Part shown: piece by piece, positions 41,604 to 49,714 of the stretch | Layout: the number at the start of each line of letters is the position of its first letter | How positions within the stretch are numbered: position 1 is the first letter of the stretch | DNA from: a virus | Length of the DNA stretch: 64,000 nt | Virus record (IMG/VR): IMGVR_UViG_3300024319_000502 | Span: 1 to 64,000 of that record | Direction: 5' to 3' (one strand) | Made by a program: the position numbers and the translations under genes | Notes under the pieces: generated by a model | The model's input: only the letters and a program-made list of their open reading frames with translations | Databases searched by the model: none | What the model was told of the DNA's origin: nothing

Positions 41604-41630
41604 AGCGTTATCATTTAAATGGAGATCGCA

Positions 41631-41957
41631 ATGAGTAGAGCATTTATCGTAACCGAAGCAATGAAAGAAAAAATTCCTAATATATATGAATTAAATTTAG
41701 TAGCCGCGGCAAGAGCACACGCTATTGAAAGAGGAAGTACTCCTAGAATCACCGAAGAAGAATGTGGTGAACATAAACCAACTGTGATTGCACTCAAAGA
41801 AATAGAAGCTGGGTTGATTGATTTAGAATACTATCATAACCAAAAAGCTATTGAACAAAGATGGAAAGCTGAAAGAGAGCAAGACGGGAAGGAAGAGGTT
41901 GAGCAAGATGACCAAAATTTTTTTCCAAGATCAAGCAAGGATATGATACAAGAATAA
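41631..41957 (+). CDS. rpoZ: RNA polymerase omega subunit homologue
   Basis: 108 residues from ATG 41631 (GGAG at 41620-41623; the ATG at 41619 contains that SD). EKIPNIYELNLVAAARAHAIERG and KPTVIALKEIEAGLID align by eye with the two conserved blocks of bacterial omega (IGNRFDLVLVAARRA and TTVIALREIEEGLIN). The C-terminal 40 residues are a charged extension. Omega binds the beta' C-terminus and forms part of ppGpp site 1. A phage copy could replace the host subunit in its RNA polymerase. Confidence 0.8.
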   Translation: MSRAFIVTEAMKEKIPNIYELNLVAAARAHAIERGSTPRITEEECGEHKPTVIALKEIEAGLIDLEYYHNQKAIEQRWKAEREQDGKEEVEQDDQNFFPRSSKDMIQE

Positions 41958-41967
41958 TTTAATAAAT

Positions 41968-42075
41968 ATGAGTTCACTATTACTAAAAGCGATTGTGTAT
42001 GGAACAACGGCCTGGGCATTATATTTGTTAGCCTGGGTAGTAAACAATCCTTGGTTACAAGAAATTATTTTTTAA
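41968..42075 (+). CDS. 35-residue membrane microprotein
   Basis: A single helix (AIVYGTTAWALYLLAWVV) between short polar ends. It lies between the omega-like and TraR-like genes with small gaps. Unknown. Confidence 0.4.
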   Translation: MSSLLLKAIVYGTTAWALYLLAWVVNNPWLQEIIF

Positions 42076-42084
42076 GGATAAAAA

Positions 42085-42348
42085 ATGTTAGATAATGATG
42101 ACGACTTTCAATGGAGTAATGAGTCTGAAGAAGATATGGGACAACTTCATGCTATTCACAATAACATGAATCATATTGCTGAAGTTAATCGTAAATTACA
42201 AGAACAAGCAAAAAGACCCAGTGCAACAGAGTGTGAAGAGTGCGGTGATACCATTCCTGAAGCTAGACGTCTAGCAGTTAAAGGTGTACAATTATGTGCT
42301 CCTTGTCAAGAGGCATTAGAACAAGTAAAAAGAGTCTATGGTTCGTAA
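42085..42348 (+). CDS. TraR/DksA-like zinc finger RNA polymerase regulator
   Basis: 87 residues (TraR has 73). C50-x2-C53-x17-C71-x2-C74 with CGDTIPEARRLAVKGVQLCAPC is the DksA/TraR C4 zinc domain. The first 20 residues are acidic (DNDDD, SEED), where TraR uses N-terminal acidic residues near the RNA polymerase active site, followed by one helix rather than the DksA coiled-coil pair. It would enter the secondary channel and mimic DksA plus ppGpp. AAGGA SD. Lies 127 bases after the omega-like gene. Confidence 0.8.
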   Translation: MLDNDDDFQWSNESEEDMGQLHAIHNNMNHIAEVNRKLQEQAKRPSATECEECGDTIPEARRLAVKGVQLCAPCQEALEQVKRVYGS

Positions 42349-42634
42349 TTGTCCCCTATTAGGTAGGGTAGCACAATTTGTCGCTAAAGACTGGCGCAGT
42401 CATCCTGTGAGGTTTGTAATTGAAGTTATAGCATGGGCGTTGAGTATATCAGCTTCAGTTATCATGGCGTTAACTGTACCTAATCCTCCACTGTTACTCA
42501 TATACATATTTTGGGTGATTGGCTGTTCACTTTATTCTTGGGCCGCAATCACTAGAGGAAGTTTTGGAATGCTCGCTAACTATTTGCTACTCACAGCAAT
42601 TGATACGTACGGTTTAATTCAGCTTATTGGTTGA
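42338..42634 (+). CDS. Small three-helix membrane protein (paralogue of 11237)
   Basis: 98 residues, helices at about 30-47, 50-66 and 75-95. It shares with the protein at 11237 the pattern W-R-S-H-P-V-R-F-x-x-E, ASVIMAL, N-P-P-L-L-L-I-Y and R before the last helix. Ten-base overlap with the TraR-like gene. Function unknown. Confidence 0.55.
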   Translation: MVRNCPLLGRVAQFVAKDWRSHPVRFVIEVIAWALSISASVIMALTVPNPPLLLIYIFWVIGCSLYSWAAITRGSFGMLANYLLLTAIDTYGLIQLIG

Positions 42635-42659
42635 CCATAAAATCCATTTTTGCTATAAT
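42631..42659 (+). promoter_or_regulatory. TTGACC-class sigma70 promoter
   Basis: TTGACC (42631-42636), 17-base spacer, TATAAT (42654-42659), then TTTTAAG. The TTG partly overlaps the upstream TGA stop. Confidence 0.75.
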
Positions 42660-42676
42660 AGTTTTAAGAAATAAGG

Positions 42677-42733
42677 AAGTTGCGTGACAACTTTACGGTC
42701 CCAGTTTACTGTCCCTAACTTAAACCGGGCAAC
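42677..42733 (+). promoter_or_regulatory. Structured 5' leader with alternative helices
   Basis: AAGTTG/CAACTT (42677-42693) forms a local hairpin. Alternatively GTTGC (42679-42683) pairs with GCAAC (42729-42733) and CGGT (42696-42699) with ACCG (42724-42727), an exclusive long-range fold. The leader of about 85 bases precedes a 45-codon membrane gene with an AGGAG SD. Confidence 0.35.
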
Positions 42734-42751
42734 TAATTTTTAGGAGACGAT

Positions 42752-42889
42752 ATGTTTGAATTCTTTATTGGTGTAGTAGCTGGTATGTTAATAATGGATC
42801 TATTATGGGCTTGGAAGATTGGTCTAGTTGAAAAGGTTATACAATACGTTAGTATGAAATGGAAACTTTTTCAAGCTAGGTCACTGTAA
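42752..42889 (+). CDS. 45-residue membrane microprotein
   Basis: One N-terminal helix (FFIGVVAGMLIMDLLWAW) and a basic amphipathic tail. Good AGGAGA SD and own promoter with long leader; TAATG overlap with the next gene. Confidence 0.55.
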   Translation: MFEFFIGVVAGMLIMDLLWAWKIGLVEKVIQYVSMKWKLFQARSL

Positions 42890-43098
42890 TGAGTGATAAC
42901 TTCCATCAAGAAGAGATTAAATTTAGTTTTGGTGAAACAACCGACAGTGCATTTAGATTATGGATCAATGAGAAATGGTTTGAATACAGAGAAGAATGTC
43001 TAGCATGGGAAGGTAAAATGCCAAAAGGTAGTCCGCAAGATTACTTCAATAAGTATAAATGGTTTTTAAAAGCAAAGTATAAACAGGAGAATCAATGA
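42889..43098 (+). CDS. Small hypothetical protein, 69 aa
   Basis: Aromatic, charged (FRLWINEKWFEYREE, FNKYKWFLKAKYK). It is translationally coupled upstream and downstream. No motif known to me. Confidence 0.5.
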   Translation: MSDNFHQEEIKFSFGETTDSAFRLWINEKWFEYREECLAWEGKMPKGSPQDYFNKYKWFLKAKYKQENQ

Positions 43099-43349
43099 TG
43101 AATGAAGCAGTAGTAACTTTAATGTTAATAACAGCATCAGGTTTTCAACCTGGTCCATCATACGATACATTTGAAGAATGCGAAGCGATCAGTGGTGAGA
43201 TTAAGCAATTTGAAACTTTTTGTCACTATCAAAAACCTATTGATATCGAAAAAATAACACAACAACTCAGTCAATTTATGAATGAGATGAAGAAGCAGTT
43301 AGATGAAACTAAAGAAGAAAATAACAAACAAGCAGTACCTACAATATAA
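43095..43349 (+). CDS. Small secreted or periplasmic protein with two Cys, 84 aa
   Basis: The first 16 residues are mildly hydrophobic (VVTLMLITASGF), then an E-E-C...FC pair and a Gln/Glu-rich helix. Either ATG 43095 or 43098 may be used. Similar in style to small T4-like proteins with C-x(n)-C. Unknown. Confidence 0.45.
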   Translation: MMNEAVVTLMLITASGFQPGPSYDTFEECEAISGEIKQFETFCHYQKPIDIEKITQQLSQFMNEMKKQLDETKEENNKQAVPTI

Positions 43350-43680
43350 ATTATGGGCTTATGCAGTCATTGGTGCACTTACTTTGATAAGTGCATATTG
43401 TGATTATCAGCACTGGCTCAATCCGTTAGACCTCAAACTAGAACACGATCCAAAACAACACGACGGCAGTCAAGAGTTTCAAAGACCTATAGATTTTGAA
43501 AGTACAATACAACCTGCACCCGATGAAGATGGAACTACTAGATACTTAGGACCTAATGAACTCGAAGCACTTGACGGATTGACTACAGATGGTAATGTTA
43601 TATCCCCCAAAGATCAAGAAGTATTTAACGAACTTAAAAATAAACCTGAATATCCACACGAAATACCGGTTGACCAATAA
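43303..43680 (+). CDS. Single-pass membrane protein with acidic soluble domain, 125 aa
   Basis: Basic N-terminus (KLKKKITNKQ), a helix at about 16-33 (LWAYAVIGALTLISAYC), then a 90-residue acidic, Pro-rich exterior domain. Overlaps the previous gene by 47 bases in a different frame; the SD would be the AAGAAG run. Unknown. Confidence 0.5.
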   Translation: MKLKKKITNKQYLQYKLWAYAVIGALTLISAYCDYQHWLNPLDLKLEHDPKQHDGSQEFQRPIDFESTIQPAPDEDGTTRYLGPNELEALDGLTTDGNVISPKDQEVFNELKNKPEYPHEIPVDQ

Positions 43681-43698
43681 ATCACAATTTAGTATAAT
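43670..43698 (+). promoter_or_regulatory. TTGACC-class sigma70 promoter of the MoxR gene
   Basis: TTGACC (43670-43675), 17-base spacer, TATAAT (43693-43698). Very similar to the copy at 26727, including the AATTTAG before the -10 box. Confidence 0.75.
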
Positions 43699-43733
43699 TA
43701 CTAAGTCAGGAAAACAACTATAAAGGGTATAAT

Positions 43734-44831
43734 ATGTCAGACGTAAGAACAATAACATCAGAAGAAGCAAGAAACAGTTTATTAAAATGCTTTAACAAAC
43801 AACGCCCAATATTTTTATGGGGGCCTCCAGGGATTGGTAAATCAGAACTAGTTGCATCTGTTGCTGAGGAACTAGATGGACTAATGTATGATCTACGTTT
43901 AGGTCAAATGGATCCAACAGATATCAGAGGTATTCCTTTTTATAATAAAGATAACGGCACAATGGATTGGGCACCTCCAATTGATTTACCTGATGTTGAC
44001 ACTGCAAGTAAGTATCCAGTGGTTGTATTATTTTTAGATGAAATGAACTCAGCGGCTCCTGCTGTACAGGCCGCGGCATATCAACTAATATTAAACAGAC
44101 GTGTTGGTAAGTATCAACTTCCAGACAACGTTGTTATGGTAGCCGCAGGTAACAGAGAATCAGATAAAGGTGTTACTTATAGAATGCCTACTCCGCTAGC
44201 AAACAGATTTATTCATCAAGAAATGAGAGTAGACTTTGATTCATGGGAACACTGGGCAGTTAAAAATAAAGTGCATAAAGATGTAGTTGGTTACCTTGCA
44301 TCAAGTAAACAAGACTTATATGACTTTGATCCAAAAGGTGCTAGTCGTTCATTTGCTACACCTCGTTCATGGACATTTGTTAGTGACTTGTTAGAAGATG
44401 ATACTACTGATAAGCCAACATTAACTAACTTAATTGCTGGTGCAATTGGCGAAGGACTTGCTGTTAAATTTATGGCACATAGAAAAGTTGCTAGTGAAAT
44501 GCCTAACCCAACAGACATCTTAGAAGGCAAAGAAAAAGATCTTAAGGTTAAAGATATATCAGCTATGTATGCCTTAGTTGTTTCGATGTGTTATGAGCTT
44601 AAAGAGCGTCAAGATAAAGATACTGCAGAAGCAGAGTTTAATAGATATGTTGACAACTTCTTTGAGTATATGATGAAAAACTTTGAGACTGAAATTACCG
44701 TTATGGGTGCTCGTACTGCTCTTACTACATATGATTTAAAATTTAGTCCAACTAAACTTAAATCGTTTGATAAGTTTCATGAGAAGTATGGTAAGTATAT
44801 TCTTAAAGGCTCAGTTGGACATGAGCGATAG
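43734..44831 (+). CDS. MoxR-type AAA+ ATPase
   Basis: 365 residues. FLWGPPGIGKSELV (Walker A), VVLFLDEMNSA (Walker B), VVMVAAGNRES (sensor 1) and LANRFIHQEM (arginine finger region). MoxR proteins act as chaperone-like ATPases with VWA-domain partners. A fitting VWA protein is encoded 5 kb downstream (49769) behind the same promoter class. Cooperation between the two is inference. Confidence 0.85.
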   Translation: MSDVRTITSEEARNSLLKCFNKQRPIFLWGPPGIGKSELVASVAEELDGLMYDLRLGQMDPTDIRGIPFYNKDNGTMDWAPPIDLPDVDTASKYPVVVLFLDEMNSAAPAVQAAAYQLILNRRVGKYQLPDNVVMVAAGNRESDKGVTYRMPTPLANRFIHQEMRVDFDSWEHWAVKNKVHKDVVGYLASSKQDLYDFDPKGASRSFATPRSWTFVSDLLEDDTTDKPTLTNLIAGAIGEGLAVKFMAHRKVASEMPNPTDILEGKEKDLKVKDISAMYALVVSMCYELKERQDKDTAEAEFNRYVDNFFEYMMKNFETEITVMGARTALTTYDLKFSPTKLKSFDKFHEKYGKYILKGSVGHER

Positions 44832-45135
44832 ACTAAAAAGTATAAAGGTGAAACGCACTAACCAGCAATGGAAGGCGTTTCCCTCTTTTAAGCATTGTGT
44901 AGAATTCTCAAGACAGTATAACTATGAAAACTATTGGGAATATTATAATGCACAACAATGGTGCTGGGATAATATGGGACCTAGCATCAATTTAGATATA
45001 CTACAAGAACTGTCTAGGACAAATCATTCTATGGATCAAGTCTGGGCATATCAACCAAAAACTAACATGTATCCTTGTAGAATATATCTTAAAAGTGACA
45101 AAGAGTTAGAATTGTTTTTACTGAAATGGGGGTAA
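44821..45135 (+). CDS. Small protein of the LKF/LKWG family, 104 aa
   Basis: From ATG 44821, overlapping the MoxR stop. Contains CRIYLKSDKELELFLLKWG at the C-terminus, which resembles the end of three tandem proteins at 47838-48560 (hydrophobic strand, D/E-A or E-L, F-x-L-K-F). Trp-rich centre. Unknown. Confidence 0.5.
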   Translation: MSDRLKSIKVKRTNQQWKAFPSFKHCVEFSRQYNYENYWEYYNAQQWCWDNMGPSINLDILQELSRTNHSMDQVWAYQPKTNMYPCRIYLKSDKELELFLLKWG

Positions 45136-45758
45136 GAACATTACTGATAGGTTGCGATAATGCTTATTATGAACAATGGGCAGTACCGTTACTGAAGTCG
45201 TTAAATTACTTTGTTCCGTGGTTAGAGCTTCATGCTCACATAGTCAATCCTGACAATTATACCCAACTTGACTATGTCAAGTATACTACGGAGCATCGTA
45301 ATTTTCCTACACAAGATAGTATGACAGCATATCTTCAGGCAGTTAGATTTAAAGTTGCTTACGAAGAATATATCAATCAACCAATAATGATAGTTGACTC
45401 TGATTCAATTTGTACACAGGCTTTCTTTCCTGAAGAATACGATCAAGTAGTTCAAGGTCAGACTATACTACATCACCCTAAAGCTGATCGTTGGTTAGCG
45501 GGCTTCTTTGCTACTAACAATCCAGACTTCCTTAGTGATTATTACAATTTACTAATTAGCGAACCTTTTAATCTTTGGCAGTATGGCAGAGATCAGGATG
45601 TGCTTAGAGATCTAAGCGTCAAATACAACTACACTCCAGCAAGTCTACGTTGGATGAAAATAGGCAAGCCTAATAAAGAAAGCGTGTTCCTAACTTTAAA
45701 AGGTGATCAAAAAACTTCCAATAAATACTTACATCATTATAATCAATTTATAAAGTAA
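45126..45758 (+). CDS. GT8-like glycosyltransferase
   Basis: 210 residues. QPIMIVDSDSICTQ is a hydrophobic strand ending in D-x-D; the upstream R-F-K-V-A and downstream WLAGFFATNN (G-F-F) are typical of GT-A enzymes that transfer hexoses to LPS or glycogenin-like acceptors. The final HHYNQF may supply the metal-binding His. Overlaps the gene before it by ten bases. Confidence 0.6.
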   Translation: MGVRTLLIGCDNAYYEQWAVPLLKSLNYFVPWLELHAHIVNPDNYTQLDYVKYTTEHRNFPTQDSMTAYLQAVRFKVAYEEYINQPIMIVDSDSICTQAFFPEEYDQVVQGQTILHHPKADRWLAGFFATNNPDFLSDYYNLLISEPFNLWQYGRDQDVLRDLSVKYNYTPASLRWMKIGKPNKESVFLTLKGDQKTSNKYLHHYNQFIK

Positions 45759-45763
45759 GTTTT

Positions 45764-46318
45764 ATGCTTGAAGAACATCTAGGCGGTCACTTAGGTCGTA
45801 CTCATTTAGATCACGGCGCATTAGATTGGCTCATTGCAAAATTTAATGCAAAATCATATCTAGACATCGGGTGTGGTCCTGGTGGCATGGTTGAACTAGC
45901 TGAGCAAAAAGGATTGCAAGTTCAAGGTATAGATGGTGATCATACTATAGAGAGATATAATCCTGACTGTTTTCTAATACATGACTTTACCCAAGGTCCG
46001 GTTAACCTTGAGCAACAATATGACATAGGTTGGTCATGTGAATTTGTAGAACATGTCTATGAAGAATACATACCAAACTTTGTATCAGCATTCAAACACT
46101 GTAAGATTCTTATGATAACGTATGCTCCTCCGGGGTGGCCAGGGCATCATCATGTTAACTGTCAACCAGAAGACTACTGGATTAATCAATTAAAGAAGTA
46201 TGGTTTTAAATATAACAGTGACTTTACTCGAGAACTTCGAGCACAAAGTACTATGAACAAAAACAAAAAGAAAAAAGCCTTTGTACGCAATAGAGGATTG
46301 GTATTTACTAATGAATAA
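45764..46318 (+). CDS. SAM-dependent methyltransferase-like protein
   Basis: 184 residues. YLDIGCGPGGMVELAEQKG is motif I, VQGIDGD post-I, YDIGWSCEFVEHV motif II. A Lys/Arg-rich C-terminus follows. It resembles methyltransferases of surface sugar loci. The next gene begins within its last codons. Confidence 0.7.
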   Translation: MLEEHLGGHLGRTHLDHGALDWLIAKFNAKSYLDIGCGPGGMVELAEQKGLQVQGIDGDHTIERYNPDCFLIHDFTQGPVNLEQQYDIGWSCEFVEHVYEEYIPNFVSAFKHCKILMITYAPPGWPGHHHVNCQPEDYWINQLKKYGFKYNSDFTRELRAQSTMNKNKKKKAFVRNRGLVFTNE

Positions 46319-47249
46319 AGACTTACTAGTTGTTGGTATTGAAGGATCAATGCGTACACACCCACTACCTGATTTAGACAACTTTGTGTTAGTACCCTGG
46401 AGCGATCAACGCACTATCAGGTCTGCAGACTGCTTTATACAAGCTAATATCAAAGAAAATAAGCACAAAGACCTAAGAGCTCAATACCAATATATAATTG
46501 ATTCAGGTAAGCCGTACATAGTTACCGAAAGTGCTGTGTTTCGACAAGGTATGAATGAGGAAAAGTTATATCATAGATGGGCGTGGAATCATTACTTTCA
46601 AGACCAAGCTGATTACTGTAATATCAATTCTCCAGAAGATAGATGGTTACAGATAAAACAAGATCAAGACTTACAAGTTAAACCCTGGCAACATAACAAA
46701 CAAGGTTATATTTTGTTGTGTTTACAGCGTCCAGGTGATTCAAGTTTACATAGAATAGTTAAAAAGAAAAAGACAGAATATCGAGATTGGATATGGTCTT
46801 GCGTTGAAGAAATTAGACAGTATACTGAAAGGACAATACGTATTCGTATACATCCGTTAAAGCAAGAAGTTACCCTAGCATACCTTGAAGGAATACAAGA
46901 CAAGTTTGAAAACATTGAAATATCTAGCAACTGTGATGGCGGAACTTTAGAAAATGGATCAAACGGTGGAGATGGATTTAAACGTGATCTTGACAAGGCG
47001 TATGTAGTTGTTGGATTAAATTCAAATGCTCTCACAGAATCAGTTATGGCTGGCATACCTACATTTAGTTTATGTTCTGGCTCTATGGCATATCCAGTAA
47101 GCAATCATAATTTAAGTCAAATTGAAAATCCTAAATTAGAGTTTGATCGAACACAATGGCTTAACGATTTAGGTTATTGTCAATGGCGAGAAGATGAAAT
47201 TAAACAAGGTCTACCTTGGTACCACTTAGTGAAAAAGCTCAATGTTTAG
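46311..47249 (+). CDS. Capsule-type glycosyltransferase-like protein
   Basis: 312 residues from ATG 46311. IRIRIHPLKQE and VVGLNSNALTESVMAGIPTF (about 240-260) resemble the donor domain of KpsS/KpsC-like and related GT-B enzymes, in which H-P and the N-S-x-x-x-E-A/S-x-x-x-G-x-P loop bind the nucleotide sugar. The N-terminal half is a separate alpha/beta domain. Overlaps the methyltransferase by eight bases. Confidence 0.5.
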   Translation: MNKDLLVVGIEGSMRTHPLPDLDNFVLVPWSDQRTIRSADCFIQANIKENKHKDLRAQYQYIIDSGKPYIVTESAVFRQGMNEEKLYHRWAWNHYFQDQADYCNINSPEDRWLQIKQDQDLQVKPWQHNKQGYILLCLQRPGDSSLHRIVKKKKTEYRDWIWSCVEEIRQYTERTIRIRIHPLKQEVTLAYLEGIQDKFENIEISSNCDGGTLENGSNGGDGFKRDLDKAYVVVGLNSNALTESVMAGIPTFSLCSGSMAYPVSNHNLSQIENPKLEFDRTQWLNDLGYCQWREDEIKQGLPWYHLVKKLNV

Positions 47250-47838
47250 TGCTGATCAAAAGATTGGAGGTGCAATAAATGTATATCGTAATACCTGGGT
47301 ATACCCAAAAGGTACTATAGATATAATAGAGCAAACTGCTAATGATCCAGCACGTGACTTATGTAATTGGCAAGAAGCACCTTTTGTTGGCTCAGCTAAA
47401 AGGCATTGTGATAGTATTAATTTAACCTGGCTTAAAAAGAATTCACCTAATCCGTTACTGCACGTTATATTTGATGAACTACATCAAACCATATTAAACT
47501 ACACTAAAAACTATTACAAGGACTATGGTATAAATGAAAACTGTTATACCAACGAATGTTATAGTATTGTTCGTTATAAACAAGGTGATCATTATCCAGC
47601 CCACTATGATGGTAATACTAGTTTAGGTCGACACATAAGTTGTTTATTATATCTCAATGACGACTTTGAAGGTGGAGAGTTGCACTTTACAAATCAGAAT
47701 ATTACTATTAAACCAGAACCAGGAATGTTAGTATTATTTCCTAGTAACTTTGCTTTTAGACACGAAGCTCGACCAGTTACTAAAGGAACCAAATATGCTT
47801 TTGTTACCTGGTTACACGATAGAAAGAATCATAAGTAA
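47242..47838 (+). CDS. Prolyl-4-hydroxylase-type 2OG-Fe(II) oxygenase
   Basis: 198 residues. The jelly-roll signature is complete: Y-K-Q-G-D-H-Y-P-A-HYD (H-x-D), FEGGELHF, IKPEPGMLVLFPS and HEARPVTKGTKYAFVTWL, giving the distal His and the 2OG-binding Lys/Arg. Phage members are common and usually have unknown substrates (proteins or nucleic acid). ATG in an eight-base overlap. Confidence 0.85.
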   Translation: MFSADQKIGGAINVYRNTWVYPKGTIDIIEQTANDPARDLCNWQEAPFVGSAKRHCDSINLTWLKKNSPNPLLHVIFDELHQTILNYTKNYYKDYGINENCYTNECYSIVRYKQGDHYPAHYDGNTSLGRHISCLLYLNDDFEGGELHFTNQNITIKPEPGMLVLFPSNFAFRHEARPVTKGTKYAFVTWLHDRKNHK

Positions 47839-48065
47839 TGATTAAAGTTCCTGCAGAACCAATCTGGGAAAATGTAAAAAAGCATTTTATGTCGCACCGT
47901 AATGAATGGATTATGGAAAGTGAAAATCTTAATAACGAATTAGCATTATGGTTAACAAATGAATATCGTTGTATGATAAGAGGACGCAAAACATTATATT
48001 TTCTATTTGAAAATGAGTATGATGCTGAAATGTTTGTGATGAAGTTTAGTGCAAAAAAAGATTAA
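47838..48065 (+). CDS. LKF-family small protein 1 of 3, 75 aa
   Basis: The C-terminus reads LYFLFENEYDAEMFVMKFS. The same strand, D-A-E and F-x-x-K-F end recurs in the next two genes. N-terminal helix with W-E-N-V and E-W-I-M. Translation is coupled by TAATG to the oxygenase. Confidence 0.5.
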   Translation: MIKVPAEPIWENVKKHFMSHRNEWIMESENLNNELALWLTNEYRCMIRGRKTLYFLFENEYDAEMFVMKFSAKKD

Positions 48066-48345
48066 AATACCAATGCACCCTTATTGGTTTGCTAGCCAAA
48101 AGTATTTCTTTACTGAAGTAGTTGAAAGAGATAGTCTAACTCAAGATATGATATTGAGTTGGTGGGCAAATGAAAGTTTCTTTGAAATTTATAAAGAATG
48201 GTTATATGAAGAATATCAAGCAACACCTGGAACAATGTATACGTTTAAGTATGATAACTCAGATATTAAAGATAATTTAGAAGAATGGATTGAGTTCAAA
48301 GATAGTAGACAAGCAGAATTATTTGTGTTAAAGTTTAGCAAATGA
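48049..48345 (+). CDS. LKF-family small protein 2 of 3, 98 aa
   Basis: GTG start 48049 inside the end of copy 1 (ATG 48073 is the alternative). C-terminus WIEFKDSRQAELFVLKFSK matches the family end. The middle is acidic and aromatic. Confidence 0.5.
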   Translation: MQKKIKIPMHPYWFASQKYFFTEVVERDSLTQDMILSWWANESFFEIYKEWLYEEYQATPGTMYTFKYDNSDIKDNLEEWIEFKDSRQAELFVLKFSK

Positions 48346-48560
48346 ATGAAATAGTAATGCACAAAGTTAGAATGTATTGGCGTACACGTGACGAAGTAGA
48401 AATGTGGAACGAACGCATGGCTTGGGTAGTTGAAAACTTTGGAGTACCTGGTGCTCGTTGGGTAAGTCATGCTAAAGAAGATTGGATTGATATACATTTT
48501 TATAACGAGCAAGATGCAGTACTGTTTAAATTAAAATTTGGACCATACTGCAAAGAATAG
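48342..48560 (+). CDS. LKF-family small protein 3 of 3, 72 aa
   Basis: C-terminus WIDIHFYNEQDAVLFKLKFG matches copies 1 and 2. ATGA overlap with copy 2. The array precedes the tRNA. Confidence 0.5.
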   Translation: MNEIVMHKVRMYWRTRDEVEMWNERMAWVVENFGVPGARWVSHAKEDWIDIHFYNEQDAVLFKLKFGPYCKE

Positions 48561-48575
48561 ATAACTAATTATATT

Positions 48576-48651
48576 GCTGGCATAGCTCAGTTGGTAGAGC
48601 AACGCACTTGTAATGCGTAGGTCCTCAGTTCGAATCCGAGTGCCAGCACCA
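48576..48651 (+). tRNA. tRNA-Thr (UGU)
   Basis: 76 bases with encoded CCA. Acceptor GCTGGCA/TGCCAGC, D arm GCTC...GAGC, anticodon stem ACGCA/TGCGT with loop CTTGTAA giving anticodon TGT, variable AGGTC, T loop TTCGAAT. The T stem CTCAG/CCGAG has one A-C mismatch. It reads ACA, a frequent Thr codon in this AT-rich genome. Confidence 0.95.
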
Positions 48652-48668
48652 ATTTATAGGATACTAAA

Positions 48669-49397
48669 TTGATATTTTTAGGAAGTAACTCAGCAATGAG
48701 TATTTGGGTAGAAGTTTGTAAACGTGCAAACATTCCTATTCAAGGTATTATAGATTCAGACTACTACGGCAACACAGATTCAATATGTGGCATTCCTGTC
48801 ATTGACAAAGAAGAAAACTTAGAAAACTATAAAAGAACACTAGGCACGTCTAGCAGTAAGATATGGACTAACAGTTTCTTTGTCGCTACCAATTGGGATC
48901 CAAGTAGACGTGATGATGTTACTCAACGCAACAATGAAAAACGTGAACGACTAAAAGCCTTACTAGAACAGTTCCCAGATATACCTTTAAAAAACATTAT
49001 TGATCCATTAGCAGTAGTACCTAAAGATGTAGAACTAGGTGGTGGTAACTATATAGGTGCAGGTGCTGTTATTGAACCTGGAGTTAAGATTGGTAAACAT
49101 ACACAGATATGGTATCAAACTATTGTAGGACACGAAACAGAAATAGGAGAAGATTGCACTCTACAGAGACGCTCAGGTATTTGGGGTGGTAATATGGGCA
49201 ATCATGTTTATCTCTCTATTGGTGCTATCTACGGTGGCAACTATAAAGATAGTTATATAGGTGACAATGCCTTTATACATCCTGGACTAGCAGTAGCAGG
49301 ACGTCCAATCAAAGAAGGTGAAACTGTTACTATACGTGAACAATTACGTCAACGTAGAACACAAACAGTAGGTGCAGTAGACGGAGAAAATTTATAA
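48669..49397 (+). CDS. PglD/NeuD-like hexapeptide-repeat acyltransferase
   Basis: 242 residues, TTG start after the tRNA. N-terminal Rossmann-like FLGSNSAMSIW and DSDYYG as in PglD, then a left-handed beta helix: IGAGAVIEPGVKIGKH, IGEDCTLQ, GNHVYLSIGAI and IGDNAFIHPGLAV. The catalytic His may be that of VGHET. These enzymes acetylate an amino sugar made by a DegT aminotransferase; one is encoded at 54935. Confidence 0.75.
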   Translation: MIFLGSNSAMSIWVEVCKRANIPIQGIIDSDYYGNTDSICGIPVIDKEENLENYKRTLGTSSSKIWTNSFFVATNWDPSRRDDVTQRNNEKRERLKALLEQFPDIPLKNIIDPLAVVPKDVELGGGNYIGAGAVIEPGVKIGKHTQIWYQTIVGHETEIGEDCTLQRRSGIWGGNMGNHVYLSIGAIYGGNYKDSYIGDNAFIHPGLAVAGRPIKEGETVTIREQLRQRRTQTVGAVDGENL

Positions 49398-49714
49398 TGG
49401 GAGAATTTTTAAGTGAATATTGGTTAGTAATAATACTTGGATTTTTATTCCTGGTTGTAGCCTACAATAATCTTAAAAATTATGTTGGAGCAGTCGTGTT
49501 GCTTACTCCTTTAATTGCATTATTTTTCTATGCTGTACTTGATTTTACTGTAGTGGGTTCATTGATTGCTGGACTTATTTGTTCAATATTCTGTAACAGT
49601 GCTAGTGGTAGTAGTTCTAGCAATATTAGACTAGAATCAACTGATTGGTTTAGTTATAAAATTGGCAATATCAAAAAGAACTTTACTGATTATAAGTTTA
49701 CTAAGAAAAAATAG
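49397..49714 (+). CDS. Membrane protein, 105 aa
   Basis: Three hydrophobic helices (about 8-25, 30-48, 50-66), then a polar Ser-rich and basic tail. One-base overlap with the acyltransferase gene. Unknown. Confidence 0.55.
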   Translation: MGEFLSEYWLVIILGFLFLVVAYNNLKNYVGAVVLLTPLIALFFYAVLDFTVVGSLIAGLICSIFCNSASGSSSSNIRLESTDWFSYKIGNIKKNFTDYKFTKKK

